Made by a program: the position numbers and the translations under genes. The notes under the pieces were generated by a model. The model was not told the origin of the DNA and did not search any database. It worked only from the letters and a program-made list of their open reading frames with translations. DNA of 64,000 nt from Pukyongia salina (GTDB taxonomy: Bacteria; Bacteroidota; Bacteroidia; Flavobacteriales; Flavobacteriaceae): positions 1,426,001-1,490,000 of the forward strand of contig NZ_CP027062.1 of NCBI RefSeq assembly GCF_002966125.1, read 5' to 3'. This document shows, in pieces, positions 9,601-18,470 of this stretch; within the stretch, counting starts at the first letter, position 1; the number at the start of each line of letters is the position of its first letter.

Positions 9601-10733
9601 GAATTGTTTCACGCTCTGTAGACGTTTCTGCTTTCGATTGTAGTAACCTGGGGGCTAATACGGTCGTGCTAACGGTAATGGATGGCAGCGGAAATACAGA
9701 CAGCTGTACAGCCGTTGTTACCGTGGAAGACGTAACGCCACCAAACGTGATCTGCCAGAATATCACTGTTCAGCTTGATGCTTCGGGAACCGTTACTATA
9801 AACCCGGCCGATCTGGACGATGGCAGTACAGATGCTTGTGGAATAGCCACATACTCTATAAGTAATAACTTCTTTAACTGTAATTCGATAGGCGCCAACA
9901 GTGTTATCCTAACCGTTACAGATACCAGTGGAAATAGCAGTACATGTAATGCCATTGTGAACGTAGAAGATAATATAGCTCCTAATGTTTCCTGCCAGGA
10001 TATAACGGTCCAACTAGATGCTTCGGGAACCGCATTCATTAATCCGGCTAATGTGAATAGTGGTAGCTCTGATGCCTGCGGGATAGCTACCATAAATATT
10101 GATGTGAATTCGTTCGATTGCAGCGATATTGGGACGAACAACGTTACCTTAACGGTAACCGACGTAAATGGAAATTCCAACAGTTGTGTTGCAGTGGTCA
10201 CGGTGGTAGATACCGTCGATCCCTTGATAAATTGTCCTTCAGATCAATCGGTTTCAATCCCCAATGGAAGCACGTACACCCTGCCAGACTATTTCGCTGG
10301 CGGATTAGCTACGGCTAGTGATAATTGTACTTCAACCATTTCGGTATGGAGTCAGAATCCCGCACCAGGAACTTTACTGGATCCTGGAACTTATACGATC
10401 TCGGTAACAGTAGAAGACGACAATGGAAACAGTGATAGTTGCAATTTCGATCTAACCGTAGGGTTCGACTTGGGTTTACATGACCAGGAATTAGAAAATA
10501 TAAAGTTATATCCCAATCCGGCCACCAGCAGCATCAGGCTTAGTAAAATAAGGGCGGTAGGTGTTAATAGTATTTCGCTTTACGATCTCTCGGGCCGACT
10601 TGTAAAAGAGTTTCCGGTGTTACAGGGAGCAGATAGCCAGGAACTGGATATTTCGGAAGTAGCCAGCAACGTATATCTGTTGCTTATAAAGACGGAATTC
10701 GGACTGGTAACAAAACAATTTATAAAAGAATGA
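6669..10733 (+). CDS. Giant Ig/HYR-like tandem-repeat surface protein with T9SS sorting domain
   Basis: The start is set at ATG 6669 (MRASLFLLFCFISLTMFSQ, a clean signal peptide); an ATG at 6627 would only add 14 unlike residues. The 1354-aa product has about twelve repeats of some 80 residues. Each reads roughly P-x-A-x-CQ(D/N)ITVQLD-x-SG, then a D-x-GSSD-x-CG turn, an F-x-C-x-x-IG-x-N-x-V strand and LTVTD-x-x-GNS-x-x-C. The paired Cys suggest disulfide-bonded Ig-like folds outside the cell. A true HYR module (INCPSDQS) and a type A sorting domain (LYPNPATSS ... KQFIKE) end the protein. Repeat 3 is interrupted by a 180-residue lamin-tail-like insert. It is followed 16 bases later by a small sorting-domain protein. 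A role as adhesin or surface filament is inference. Confidence 0.88.
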   Translation: MRASLFLLFCFISLTMFSQDDPPVAVCMDIPSLVLDGSGMATIVGSDVDGGSSDDMGTITLSVTPDTFSCADIGPNTVTLTVTDSIGQTDTCTATVTVVDTTAPMVLCQDITIQLDGNGNASITALDIDNGSSDNCTIASLSASPNTFNCSNLGANSVTLTVTDSSGNSSSCVATVTVEDTDSYPPVAVCQDITVQLDATGMVTITADMLDGGSTDNCGNMTFSASQTTFNCNDVYNPPLASMIITGIIDGPLAGGTPKAIEVYVTEDIPDLSLFGLGVANDGGGSNGQEFSFSAGTAIAGSFIYIASESTNFNNFFGFLPDETSVAIDVDGNDAVELFFNGGVIDVFGDINASGTATAWEYLDGWAYRKNNTGPNGSTFQVNDWFFSGINILDGETSNATALIPMPIGNYSYTPSGTATPIAVTLTVTDGNGDSDSCIANVTVEDNIAPTAICQNITVQLNSMGEFFLDQLTDPSNPSSPTYIELIAGASSDNCSVATYTAEPSAFFCADIGVNNIVVTVTDSFGNQAVCSSAQVTVEDNIAPQMMCQDITVQLDVNGNATISVDDIDNGSSDACGIASRSLDISSFSCADIGPNTVTLTVTDNNGNSNTCTATVTVEDTIPPDALCQNITVQLDASGMVTIAASDIDGGSNAACGISSLTADITNFDCSNLGDNPVVLTVTDNNGNSNTCTAIVTVQDNVAPTAIGMDITVQLDNSGNAVISGSMLDNGSTDNCNSLTYTANPDTFSCTDVSAPVAVTFTVTDASGNSSSDTVMVTVEDVEAPVANCQDITIQLDASGNASITPADVDGGSTVSCGNASLSIDRNTFNCADIGANNVVLTVTNASGLTSNCTAVVTVTDVVAPTVVCTDITIQLDNTGSASITVDDIDNGSSDVCGIANRSLDVSTFNCSNIGPNNVTLTVTDSNGNSASCTAVVTVQDLIAPIAVCQNITLPLNASGMASITAMQVDGGSSDFCGIVSRSVDVSAFDCSNLGANTVVLTVMDGSGNTDSCTAVVTVEDVTPPNVICQNITVQLDASGTVTINPADLDDGSTDACGIATYSISNNFFNCNSIGANSVILTVTDTSGNSSTCNAIVNVEDNIAPNVSCQDITVQLDASGTAFINPANVNSGSSDACGIATINIDVNSFDCSDIGTNNVTLTVTDVNGNSNSCVAVVTVVDTVDPLINCPSDQSVSIPNGSTYTLPDYFAGGLATASDNCTSTISVWSQNPAPGTLLDPGTYTISVTVEDDNGNSDSCNFDLTVGFDLGLHDQELENIKLYPNPATSSIRLSKIRAVGVNSISLYDLSGRLVKEFPVLQGADSQELDISEVASNVYLLLIKTEFGLVTKQFIKE
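6729..10215 (+). repeat. Twelve tandem coding repeats of about 240-250 bp
   Basis: Tandem coding repeats encode the roughly 80-residue Cys-paired modules of the giant surface protein. They are diverged in DNA, so the array is old rather than a recent amplification. Repeat 4 carries extra residues (TDPSNPSSPTYIELIAGA), and repeat 7 has lost its first and last Cys (TAIGMDIT, SSSDTVMV). Confidence 0.85.
7378..7920 (+). other. Lamin-tail-like domain inserted within repeat 3
   Basis: Residues about 236-417 of the repeat protein break one module between its F-x-C strand (FNCNDVY) and its LTVTDGNGD strand. The insert reads like a lamin-tail domain (LTD): MIITGIIDG, KAIEVYV, IPDLSLFGLGV, AIAGSFIYIAS, DAVELFFNGG, VIDVFGDI, ending in a Trp-rich stretch (WEYLDGWAYRK, WFFSG). 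The host module resumes afterwards, so this looks like a domain inserted in a surface loop. Confidence 0.7.
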
Positions 10734-10749
10734 TTATTCAGAAAAAATT

Positions 10750-11247
10750 ATGAAACGATCTGTATTAATAACATTGCTCTGCTTGCTAGTAGCAGGCCTG
10801 AATGCTCAGGAACTGGTACGATCAACGGTGGGCGTATCGGGTACATCCTCGCAGCTTAAAAGCGGGGATAAAACCTATACTGTTCAGCAAAGTGTTGGGC
10901 AGTCGAGTGTTATTGGACTCTACACTGCCAACAGCCTGGCCATACGACAGGGATTTATTCAGCCTCCCATTAAGATTTTAAGCACCGGAGGTGACAACGA
11001 TGATCTAATCGATGCGATAATCTATCCAAACCCTTTTACCAGCGATATTCGGATTGTTTTCAATGAGACTCTGGAAGGTGGGATCGATATCATAATTTAT
11101 GATATGCTCGGCAGGGTTGTACACAACATGAACACCAGAGCCGGGAAGGAGATAAATCTAGATCTATCATTTTTAGCGAGCGCACAGTACGTGCTGCTTC
11201 TTACTTCAGAAAAAAGACAATTTAAGGCAAACATCTTGAAAAATTAA
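10750..11247 (+). CDS. Small T9SS sorting-domain protein
   Basis: The 165-aa product has a signal peptide (MKRSVLITLLCLLVAGLNAQ), a short core (VGQSSVIGLY, IRQGFIQPP) and a type A sorting domain beginning IIYPNPFTSD and ending FKANILKN. It begins 16 bases after the giant repeat gene and ends 3 bases before the outer-membrane barrel gene, so it is part of the same operon. Similar small proteins ending in QGFIQPP plus a sorting domain are frequent next to fibre-like genes in Bacteroidota, from general memory. It could be a cap, anchor or adaptor for the larger proteins; the sequence does not decide this. Confidence 0.8.
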   Translation: MKRSVLITLLCLLVAGLNAQELVRSTVGVSGTSSQLKSGDKTYTVQQSVGQSSVIGLYTANSLAIRQGFIQPPIKILSTGGDNDDLIDAIIYPNPFTSDIRIVFNETLEGGIDIIIYDMLGRVVHNMNTRAGKEINLDLSFLASAQYVLLLTSEKRQFKANILKN

Positions 11248-11250
11248 TCC

Positions 11251-11925
11251 ATGAAAAAAATCGCACTAATATTCGTCCTCTTTTTAGGTTTCACTGCCCA
11301 TTCTCAAGGCCTTTACGTTGAGGTTGGGAAGGTAGATTCGAATTTCAAATTCACCAATTCAGAAGGAGAGGAACTTGCCAACCTGCAGCATACTACACAA
11401 AATTATATGGAGGCAGGTTATCGCCGGCAGGTGTTTACCGAAGGATTTAATGTGGCCTTGGGCCTCAATTATAACAGCTACGGATCTGTGGGTAGCGACA
11501 ATTCCCTGAACAATTTCTTTGAATGGGATGCGGATTACCTGGGGATCGTCCTTGGGTTCGATTATGCATTGTTCGACATAGACAAGCTGGAATTTCATTT
11601 AAAAGCTACCACCTCGCTAGAGTTTATGTTGCAAGGAACACAAACTATCAACAACCAGGTGATCAATTTAACCGATACCGAAGAATTTGACGACAATGCT
11701 ATTTTCTTTCGTGGAGGTGCGGGCTTAAGCTACCCTCTTACCGAGACCAGCAGCATCTACTTACAGTATTTGTATGGTCAAAGCCTTGGAATGAACGACG
11801 ATAACAACGGCAGCACGAGCCAGGAAGAATTAAAGATAAACACACATATGGTGGGAATAGGGATACGAATTGCAATTCCATCCAAAGACACCGATGAAGA
11901 TAACAACGAAGAATCTGAAGAATAA
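11251..11925 (+). CDS. Outer-membrane beta-barrel protein
   Basis: The 224-aa product has a signal peptide (MKKIALIFVLFLGFTAHSQ) and alternating amphipathic strands typical of an eight-stranded barrel (YMEAGYRRQVF, NVALGLNYNSYGS, YLGIVLGFDYALF, FRGGAGLSYPL, IYLQYLYGQSLG, HMVGIGIRIAI). An acidic tail (DTDEDNNEESEE) follows the last strand. It lies between the sorting-domain protein and the fibre genes, with tight spacing on both sides. By analogy with SprF/PorP-like partners of SprB it could anchor or present the surface proteins, but its sequence does not clearly belong to that family. Confidence 0.8.
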   Translation: MKKIALIFVLFLGFTAHSQGLYVEVGKVDSNFKFTNSEGEELANLQHTTQNYMEAGYRRQVFTEGFNVALGLNYNSYGSVGSDNSLNNFFEWDADYLGIVLGFDYALFDIDKLEFHLKATTSLEFMLQGTQTINNQVINLTDTEEFDDNAIFFRGGAGLSYPLTETSSIYLQYLYGQSLGMNDDNNGSTSQEELKINTHMVGIGIRIAIPSKDTDEDNNEESEE

Positions 11926-11935
11926 AAGGCATATT

Positions 11936-14900
11936 ATGAAAAAATTAAACCTACTATTCGTTTTATTGATCCTCTCTGTAACGGGGATGGCTCAAACCGA
12001 TGGATTAAGCTATCAGGCGGTCATTTTAGATCCTGAAGCACAAGAGATCCCGGGGCAGGATATTACCAACAATGTCCTGATCAATGCACCACTCACAGTA
12101 AGATTCACCATCCTAAAACGTGATGGAACGATATTGTACAAGGAAACTCAGGAAACACAAACCGATGGCTTTGGGATGATCAACCTCATTATTGGGCAAG
12201 GCCAGCCTTCCAATGGACTGTTTACTGAAATAGAATGGGATGGTGTGCCAAAAAACCTTCAGGTGGATTTAAATCTGGATGGCAATTTTAAAATGCTAAA
12301 TAAGGAGCCACTTACTTTCATTCCCTATGCTTTTCATCGAAATATTACTGCTACCGGTACGCTTAATGTAGATGGGGAGGTCTTGTTTGGAAATAACCTG
12401 GTGGTGGATGGCGAAACCCGATTAAATGACGCCTTATTTGTAAATAATGAGAGTCCGTCTGTTTTTTCCGGCACCCTGGTGGTGGCAGGAACTTCTACTT
12501 TGAATAATTCACTGTCTGTAACCAACGAGAGCCCTACTTTTTTAACCGGGACCCTAGATGTGGACGGCGCCGCACGACTAAACAATACCTTAACAGTAGA
12601 AGAAGCTACTCAGCTTAACAGTACCTTGGATGTGGACGGTGCAACAACACTAAACAATTCACTTACCGTGACCAATGAAAGCCCAACCATCTTAACCGGG
12701 ACTCTGATAGTGAATGGAATTACCGATTTTAACAATGCTGTAAACATCAACAATGGGAGCCCGTTAAATGTAACCGGCAACCTGAATGTTGACGGTGCCA
12801 CTACGCTCAATGATGATCTCACGGTAAACGGGGATACTAATTTAAACAGTTCACTTAGTGTTAATAATAGTAGTCCCGCAGACTTGTCTGGTACCCTGAA
12901 TGTAGATGGTGCGACAACTCTGGGAAGTAGTCTGCAGGTATCCGGACAAACCAATTTGGAAGATCTTTTAAATGTAAATAATCAAAGTCCTACAAATCTG
13001 TCTGGAAGTTTAACGGTAGATCTCCCAACCAATTTAAACAGCAGTCTGTCTGTAAATAACGGCGCGCCTACTTTTCTTTCCGGTACGCTTGAAGTATTAG
13101 GCGCTATAACTCTCAACAACAACTTAACCGTAAACGGAGTTACCAATTTAAATGATGCGTTATTTGTAAACAACGGAAGTTCCACGTTTTTATCGGGAGA
13201 TCTTACTGTTACGCAAGCAACCTCGCTGGATGGCACTTTACTGGTGGAAGGAGCGTCCACCCTTAACTCGAATACTACGGTTGCCAATGCATCTCCAACC
13301 TTACTTACAGGTACGCTGGAAGTAGATATGCCAACTACCTTGAACAATACCCTGGACGTAACAAATGGAAGTGCAACCAATTTATCCGGTGTGCTGAACG
13401 TGGATGGAGAAACAACGTTGAAGAATAATGTTGAGGTGGCTAATCAAAGTGAAACACTCTTAACAGGCTTGTTGATGGTGGATGGAGAAACTACTTTAAA
13501 TAATTCACTCGAAGTAACCGGCGGAAATAAGACCGAGCTTACAGGGGAGTTGGTGGTTGATGGGGTAACTTCTCTACAATCTGAACTGAAAGTTTTGAAC
13601 CAGAGCGAAACTAATTTAAGTGGAGCGTTGAATGTTACAGGCGCGGCCAACTTTAGTGATATGGTAACAATTGCCGGTGAAACAACAATCAATAACAACC
13701 TCACAGTTACCGGTACGGCTTCGCTAGGAAGTATTTCTACCGAAACGATCGCCGTGGAAAGTAATAACCCCAATTATGTGGCGACCTTTACCAATACCAA
13801 CGCCGGTACGGGAGATGGGATACTTATAAAACTAGGAAGGAACCACGGTTTAAATGGGATAGCACCGCTGCCAAATCCTTTGGTTGAAAACGGAGGAAAT
13901 CCATTATACGCTCAGGCGATCGCTCTAATGAAGACACAGTTATCTAATCCGGGTAGCATCACACCTTCCGAGATCATTAGTGGCTTTGGTAGTAACGTTA
14001 ACAATCTTAGGTCTGGTGCTGTGATCGCAGTAAACGATTTCGTTTTCAACCAGATCAACTCAACCTACGGGATCGCACCAGGAGCGGGAAATGGGAAAAC
14101 TTTGCCCATTGTTACTTTCCCTTCCACCAACATACTACAAGGGGCAAATATCTTTGCAGGGGTTACCATACCTTTTGTGAACATAACTATTCCTAGAATA
14201 GATCTTCCCAGCATAAGCGTATTGCCGCAAAAAGCCGGATTACCTCCCGGGGTACTAAATCCTCCAATTCCGGACTTTATTCCGGGTCTGCCCATTTCGA
14301 ATAATAATGGTGGGTTACCGCCGGTAGAAATCCCATTTATCCCGATAACCGATGTGCCAATTTCACTTTCGAAGCAGAATGTGTACGTTTCTTTCAGGGA
14401 TCAAAACGATCTTATAACCGGGGAAATAAGGGGGCAATCCATAAGCGATTTCTACGCCTCTACCATTTGTGACCCTGTTTACCTTATCAATGTACTTTCC
14501 TCATTTGTTGGGGTCGATCTGCTGGACGGACTTACTGCCGGAGCGGTTGAGATTACAAATCTTATCGATGCTTTTAATAAGATAGGAGTTGAGTACACTT
14601 CTGGGAATGGCGATTACGCCGAGTGGCTCGAGAGAATTAATCCCGCCGAATATTTAACCGCAGGAGATATAGTGGCAGTAAAGGGAGGAAAGATCACCAA
14701 AGATCTCACCGATCTTGAACAGATTATGGTGGTATCGCACCGGCCGATCATTCTTGGGAATGTGCCGGAAGAAGGAAAAGAAGGCCTTGGAAACAACGTG
14801 GCTTTTATGGGGCAGGTGCCAGTTAAAGTGATGGGGCCTGTTCATACCGGAGACTTTATAGTTGCGCACCCGGAACTTTCGGGATACGGTGTAGCTATCG

Positions 14901-15145
14901 CACTAAAAGATATGACAGCCGATGATTTTGTGAAGGCCGTAGGCCGTTCGTGGGAGGAAAATCTCAAAGAAGGTCCTAAAATGGTGAATACCGTGGTAGG
15001 AGTCCACAATGGAGATTGGGCAAATATCATGAAAAAACTGGAGGCCAAACAGCGAAATTACGAGCAAAAATTCAAGGCGATCGAAGCGCAGGTAAATATG
15101 CTGGAAGACAAAGCAGATGCTTTGCTATTAGAATCTAATAAGTAA
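11936..15145 (+). CDS. Fibre-like beta-solenoid protein 1 (tail-fibre-type C-terminus)
   Basis: ATG 11936 gives a signal peptide (MKKLNLLFVLLILSVTGMAQ); an earlier in-frame ATG overlaps the previous gene and was rejected. The 1069-aa product has an N-terminal domain (residues about 21-130) starting TDGLSYQAVILDPEAQ and ending FIPYAFHRNITATG. Then come about 460 residues of 12-14-residue rungs (LNVDGATTLNNS, LTVTNESPTFLT), a Pro-rich stretch, a conserved block with GDYAEWLERI (D893) and GDIVAVKGGKITKDL, and a C-terminal coiled coil (KKLEAKQRNYEQKF). This order resembles phage tail-fibre and neck-appendage proteins with a C-terminal trimerisation/chaperone domain of the Peptidase_G2/S74 kind. 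No T9SS sorting domain is present. Confidence 0.82.
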   Translation: MKKLNLLFVLLILSVTGMAQTDGLSYQAVILDPEAQEIPGQDITNNVLINAPLTVRFTILKRDGTILYKETQETQTDGFGMINLIIGQGQPSNGLFTEIEWDGVPKNLQVDLNLDGNFKMLNKEPLTFIPYAFHRNITATGTLNVDGEVLFGNNLVVDGETRLNDALFVNNESPSVFSGTLVVAGTSTLNNSLSVTNESPTFLTGTLDVDGAARLNNTLTVEEATQLNSTLDVDGATTLNNSLTVTNESPTILTGTLIVNGITDFNNAVNINNGSPLNVTGNLNVDGATTLNDDLTVNGDTNLNSSLSVNNSSPADLSGTLNVDGATTLGSSLQVSGQTNLEDLLNVNNQSPTNLSGSLTVDLPTNLNSSLSVNNGAPTFLSGTLEVLGAITLNNNLTVNGVTNLNDALFVNNGSSTFLSGDLTVTQATSLDGTLLVEGASTLNSNTTVANASPTLLTGTLEVDMPTTLNNTLDVTNGSATNLSGVLNVDGETTLKNNVEVANQSETLLTGLLMVDGETTLNNSLEVTGGNKTELTGELVVDGVTSLQSELKVLNQSETNLSGALNVTGAANFSDMVTIAGETTINNNLTVTGTASLGSISTETIAVESNNPNYVATFTNTNAGTGDGILIKLGRNHGLNGIAPLPNPLVENGGNPLYAQAIALMKTQLSNPGSITPSEIISGFGSNVNNLRSGAVIAVNDFVFNQINSTYGIAPGAGNGKTLPIVTFPSTNILQGANIFAGVTIPFVNITIPRIDLPSISVLPQKAGLPPGVLNPPIPDFIPGLPISNNNGGLPPVEIPFIPITDVPISLSKQNVYVSFRDQNDLITGEIRGQSISDFYASTICDPVYLINVLSSFVGVDLLDGLTAGAVEITNLIDAFNKIGVEYTSGNGDYAEWLERINPAEYLTAGDIVAVKGGKITKDLTDLEQIMVVSHRPIILGNVPEEGKEGLGNNVAFMGQVPVKVMGPVHTGDFIVAHPELSGYGVAIALKDMTADDFVKAVGRSWEENLKEGPKMVNTVVGVHNGDWANIMKKLEAKQRNYEQKFKAIEAQVNMLEDKADALLLESNK
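12356..13730 (+). repeat. Short-rung beta-solenoid coding repeats (fibre protein 1)
   Basis: Degenerate repeats of 36-42 bp encode rungs of 12-14 residues, about 40 in all. Consensus rungs are L-x-VDG-x-T-T-LNNS and L-x-V-x-N-x-SPT-x-L-x-GT. The periodic Asn/Asp-Gly turns and alternating hydrophobics suggest a long beta-solenoid or trimeric beta-helix shaft. Confidence 0.8.
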
Positions 15146-15155
15146 AATAACAGCC

Positions 15156-18100
15156 ATGAAAAGAATTCTATTCTTAATGTTAATTTTCTCAGGATTTACG
15201 GCTATGTCTCAAACAGACGGGCTCGTTTACCAGGCGGTTATTTTAGATCCTGAAGCACAACAGATCCCGGGTGCAGATATCACCGGTAACGTTTTACCCA
15301 ATACAGATTTGCTAATTCGATTCACCATTAGCAGTGAAACAAGTAATATAGATTACCGGGAAATTCAGGAAGCGAGAACAGACAAATACGGTATGATAAA
15401 GGTGATCATCGGTCAAGGGGAGGCGGTAATGGGCGATTTCAACGAGATCGATTGGGATGGCAATGAAAAGAACCTTTCGGTAGATATTAATCTCGATGGG
15501 AGCTACACTGCTTTAAGTAATCAACAACTACTGTTTATACCATACTCATATCATCGAAATATTACCGCTACAGGTTCTATGCAGATCGATGATGAAGTAA
15601 AATTTAAAAGTGATCTAACCGTAGATGGGACCACAAACTTAAATGGTAAACTGGGGGTGCATAACGGAAGTCCGGTTTCACTTAGCGGAACAATGGAAGT
15701 AGGTCTGGCAACCACCCTGCAGGACAGCTTGTTGGTTAACCAGACTTCTGCGACAAATTTGGGTGGAACCTTAAGAGTTGATAAGGAAACTCAGTTAAAT
15801 TCCACTCTCGAAGTTGGGGAGGACTCAAAACTTAAGAGTACGCTTGATGTAGTGGATGCCACCGTATTGAATGATCTCAAAGTGACCGGCCAGAACCCTA
15901 CGCTGTTCACAGGTACTTTAACAGTAGATGGAACAAGTAATTTTAATAGTGCGGTTAACATCAACAACGGAAATCCCCTAAATCTTTCGGGCGATCTTAC
16001 TGTAGACGGCGAAGTACTTTTTAATGATGATCTAACAGTTGAAGGTGACACCAACCTCAATAGTTCGCTTTCGGTAAACAATACCAGTCCGGTTAATTTA
16101 AGCGGAACACTTAACACAAGTGGGCAAACCACGTTAAACGATATACTCCTGGTAAACGGAGAGACCAATTTGGATAATTTGCTCAATGTAAACAACGCAA
16201 GCCCAACTTACCTATCGGGAACACTAACCGTAGGGCTTTCCACAAATTTGAACGATGCATTGAACGTAAATTTTGAGAATCCCACCTTGCTTACAGGCTC
16301 ACTGAATGTGAATGGAGAAATAGATTTTGGACAGGAATTAACCGTAAACGGAATCACCAATCTATTTGGCGATCTTTTTGTAAATAATGCAAGTATGACC
16401 GCATTATCCGGTAACCTGAATGTAGATGGGGCTACTCAGCTTCTTGGCACTATGGAAGTGGCAGATAACACCGTCTTTAATAATAACTTGACCGTGGCAA
16501 ACCAATCGGCGATGTTCCTTAGTGGAACCTTAGAAGTTGATGGAGCCACCAGCCTGAATAATTCCCTGGATGTATTGAACATGAGCGAAACCAACCTCAA
16601 TGGCACCTTGGGAGTAGATGGTTTAACCACCTTTATGGGCAATACAACCGTTGCTAATTCGGCGAACACGCTATTTACGGGAACCTTGAATGTAGACGGG
16701 CAGGCCTATATAAACAATATGCTTTTTGTAACTAATGCAAGTGATACTCACCTTACGGGATTGATAAATGTTGATGGCGTTACAAAACTGAACAACACCT
16801 TAAATGTTCAAAACAGCAGTGATAGTGATCTATCGGGAATACTGGATGTAACAGGAGCGGCCACATTCAATAATATAGTGGGCATAGCCGGATTTACTAA
16901 TATTCAGAATAATTTAACCGTAACCGGACTTTCCGATATTAATACATTGCAAGCGGGATCTATCGCGATATCTGGAGATGCTACAGGGTTCCTTGCCAGT
17001 TTTAGCAACACCAATGATATAGACAATGGCGATGGTATTAAAATTACCCTTGGGAATAATCACGGGCGTTTTCTCAATGGAAATCTCATAAAGATCGATC
17101 AAACCTTGATTAGTAACGATCCAGGGGCACAAAATCCTCCTCCGGCTACAGATCCAACCTATGTAGCTGCCTTTAATTCCATTAAACAGAAGTTCATGAA
17201 CAATGTCCCTCAGTTTACTGTGAATGATGTTATTGCCTTTTTACCTACGTTCAGAAATTACTCTATAGCCAATATCAATAATCTGGTATTACAGGAGATC
17301 AATACGCAGTTCAACCTGCCAAAGACCTTACCTTCAATTACTTCACCAAGTTATCTGGTGGATCAGTTTCCGGCACCAGGTACACCACAGATTCCATTGC
17401 CATTTGTTGCCTTTCCTGGTATAAATGGAATTTGTTCCGGGCAGTCTTGTTTTAGTGTATGTATTCCTCTGGCTGGCTGTGTAACGGTGTGTATCCCACC
17501 GGTAAATGTTTGTGTGCCGGACATCCCGCCGCTGATCATTCCGGAGTTAACGGTCCCGGGCTTAACATTACAGCCAACGATCCCTAACTTTATGCCGTCT
17601 CTACCCTTCCTGCCCGAACCAACAATACCTGTGGTAGAAATTCCTAATATTCCTACGGTGAATATTAGCAGCACGCTTAGTTCCGAAAATAACTATTTCA
17701 CTTTCCAGGATGTGAACGGAACTCAGACCGGTGCGGTAAGAGCGCAATCTTTGGAAGATTTTGCCAATAACACAGTGTTGGATGATATTTATGTGTTCAA
17801 TGTTGCCAGTAATTTTATTGGGATAGATCTTGCCGACGGAATTTCCAGCGGAGCCTCGGCCATGGTTTCACTTATAAGCGAGTTTAACAAGTTAGGGGTG
17901 GAATTTGCTTCGGGTAACGGGGATTATTCAGAATGGTTGGAGAGAATAAATAAAGACGAATATTTAAATGCCGGAGACATAGTGGCGGTAAAAGGAGGAA
18001 AGATCACTAAAGATCTGAAGGATTACGAGCAGTTAATGATCGTGTCTCATCGCCCGATAGTGTTGGGGAACACCCCTGAAAAGGGAAAAGAACACTTGGG

Positions 18101-18470
18101 GAATACGGTGGCTTTTATTGGCCAGGTTCCGGCAAAGGTAATGGGACCCGTTAGTAAAGGAGACTATATAGTGGCGAAGAGTAAATTTGATGGCTACGGG
18201 ATCGCAGTGCATCCATCTGAAATGACCACGGAAGATTTTCTGATGGTCGTTGGCCGATCCTGGGATGAAAATCTGCATCAGGGACCAAAGATGGTCAATA
18301 CAGTGGTGGGACTTCAGAACGGAGATTTCAGTAATAGGGTAAATCTATTTCAGAAGCAACAAAAACAAATGGACAATGCGATCGAAACCCTGGAATCCAG
18401 ATTGGAACGCATTAGCGCGAATTTAAAACTTTCAGAAAAAAACAATAAGGATTATGCAAGTAAGGATTAG
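15156..18470 (+). CDS. Fibre-like beta-solenoid protein 2, paralogue of the preceding gene
   Basis: The 1104-aa product repeats the plan of the gene ending 10 bases upstream: signal peptide (MKRILFLMLIFSGFTAMSQ), N-terminal domain (TDGLVYQAVILDPEAQQ), about 460 residues of 12-14-residue rungs, a Pro-rich zone, the conserved block GDYSEWLERI (D923) with GDIVAVKGGKITKDL, and a C-terminal coiled coil (QKQMDNAIETLESRLERI). The N-terminal and C-terminal domains are much closer between paralogues than the shaft. A six-Cys island (C760-C786), absent from protein 1, lies in the Pro-rich zone. The pair may form a heteromeric fibre or alternative tips; that is inference. Confidence 0.82.
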   Translation: MKRILFLMLIFSGFTAMSQTDGLVYQAVILDPEAQQIPGADITGNVLPNTDLLIRFTISSETSNIDYREIQEARTDKYGMIKVIIGQGEAVMGDFNEIDWDGNEKNLSVDINLDGSYTALSNQQLLFIPYSYHRNITATGSMQIDDEVKFKSDLTVDGTTNLNGKLGVHNGSPVSLSGTMEVGLATTLQDSLLVNQTSATNLGGTLRVDKETQLNSTLEVGEDSKLKSTLDVVDATVLNDLKVTGQNPTLFTGTLTVDGTSNFNSAVNINNGNPLNLSGDLTVDGEVLFNDDLTVEGDTNLNSSLSVNNTSPVNLSGTLNTSGQTTLNDILLVNGETNLDNLLNVNNASPTYLSGTLTVGLSTNLNDALNVNFENPTLLTGSLNVNGEIDFGQELTVNGITNLFGDLFVNNASMTALSGNLNVDGATQLLGTMEVADNTVFNNNLTVANQSAMFLSGTLEVDGATSLNNSLDVLNMSETNLNGTLGVDGLTTFMGNTTVANSANTLFTGTLNVDGQAYINNMLFVTNASDTHLTGLINVDGVTKLNNTLNVQNSSDSDLSGILDVTGAATFNNIVGIAGFTNIQNNLTVTGLSDINTLQAGSIAISGDATGFLASFSNTNDIDNGDGIKITLGNNHGRFLNGNLIKIDQTLISNDPGAQNPPPATDPTYVAAFNSIKQKFMNNVPQFTVNDVIAFLPTFRNYSIANINNLVLQEINTQFNLPKTLPSITSPSYLVDQFPAPGTPQIPLPFVAFPGINGICSGQSCFSVCIPLAGCVTVCIPPVNVCVPDIPPLIIPELTVPGLTLQPTIPNFMPSLPFLPEPTIPVVEIPNIPTVNISSTLSSENNYFTFQDVNGTQTGAVRAQSLEDFANNTVLDDIYVFNVASNFIGIDLADGISSGASAMVSLISEFNKLGVEFASGNGDYSEWLERINKDEYLNAGDIVAVKGGKITKDLKDYEQLMIVSHRPIVLGNTPEKGKEHLGNTVAFIGQVPAKVMGPVSKGDYIVAKSKFDGYGIAVHPSEMTTEDFLMVVGRSWDENLHQGPKMVNTVVGLQNGDFSNRVNLFQKQQKQMDNAIETLESRLERISANLKLSEKNNKDYASKD
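15571..16960 (+). repeat. Short-rung beta-solenoid coding repeats (fibre protein 2)
   Basis: These are the same 12-14-residue rung pattern as in fibre protein 1 (for example LNVDGATQLLGT, LSVNNTSPVNLSGT), about 40 rungs. The DNA is diverged from the first paralogue, so the duplication is not recent. Confidence 0.8.

Noticed and set aside
6729-10215. Possible CRISPR array from regular repetition
   Set aside because: Repeats are about 245 bp, diverged, and translate in one frame as protein domains.
12334-13773. Minus-strand open frames across the fibre repeats (also 15791-16195 and 16436-16669)
   Set aside because: Repetitive Val/Ser/Pro-rich shadows of the solenoid codons with no signals of their own.
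11936-18470. Prophage remnant
   Set aside because: The fibre-like proteins have signal peptides and no capsid, portal, terminase, integrase or lysis genes are nearby.
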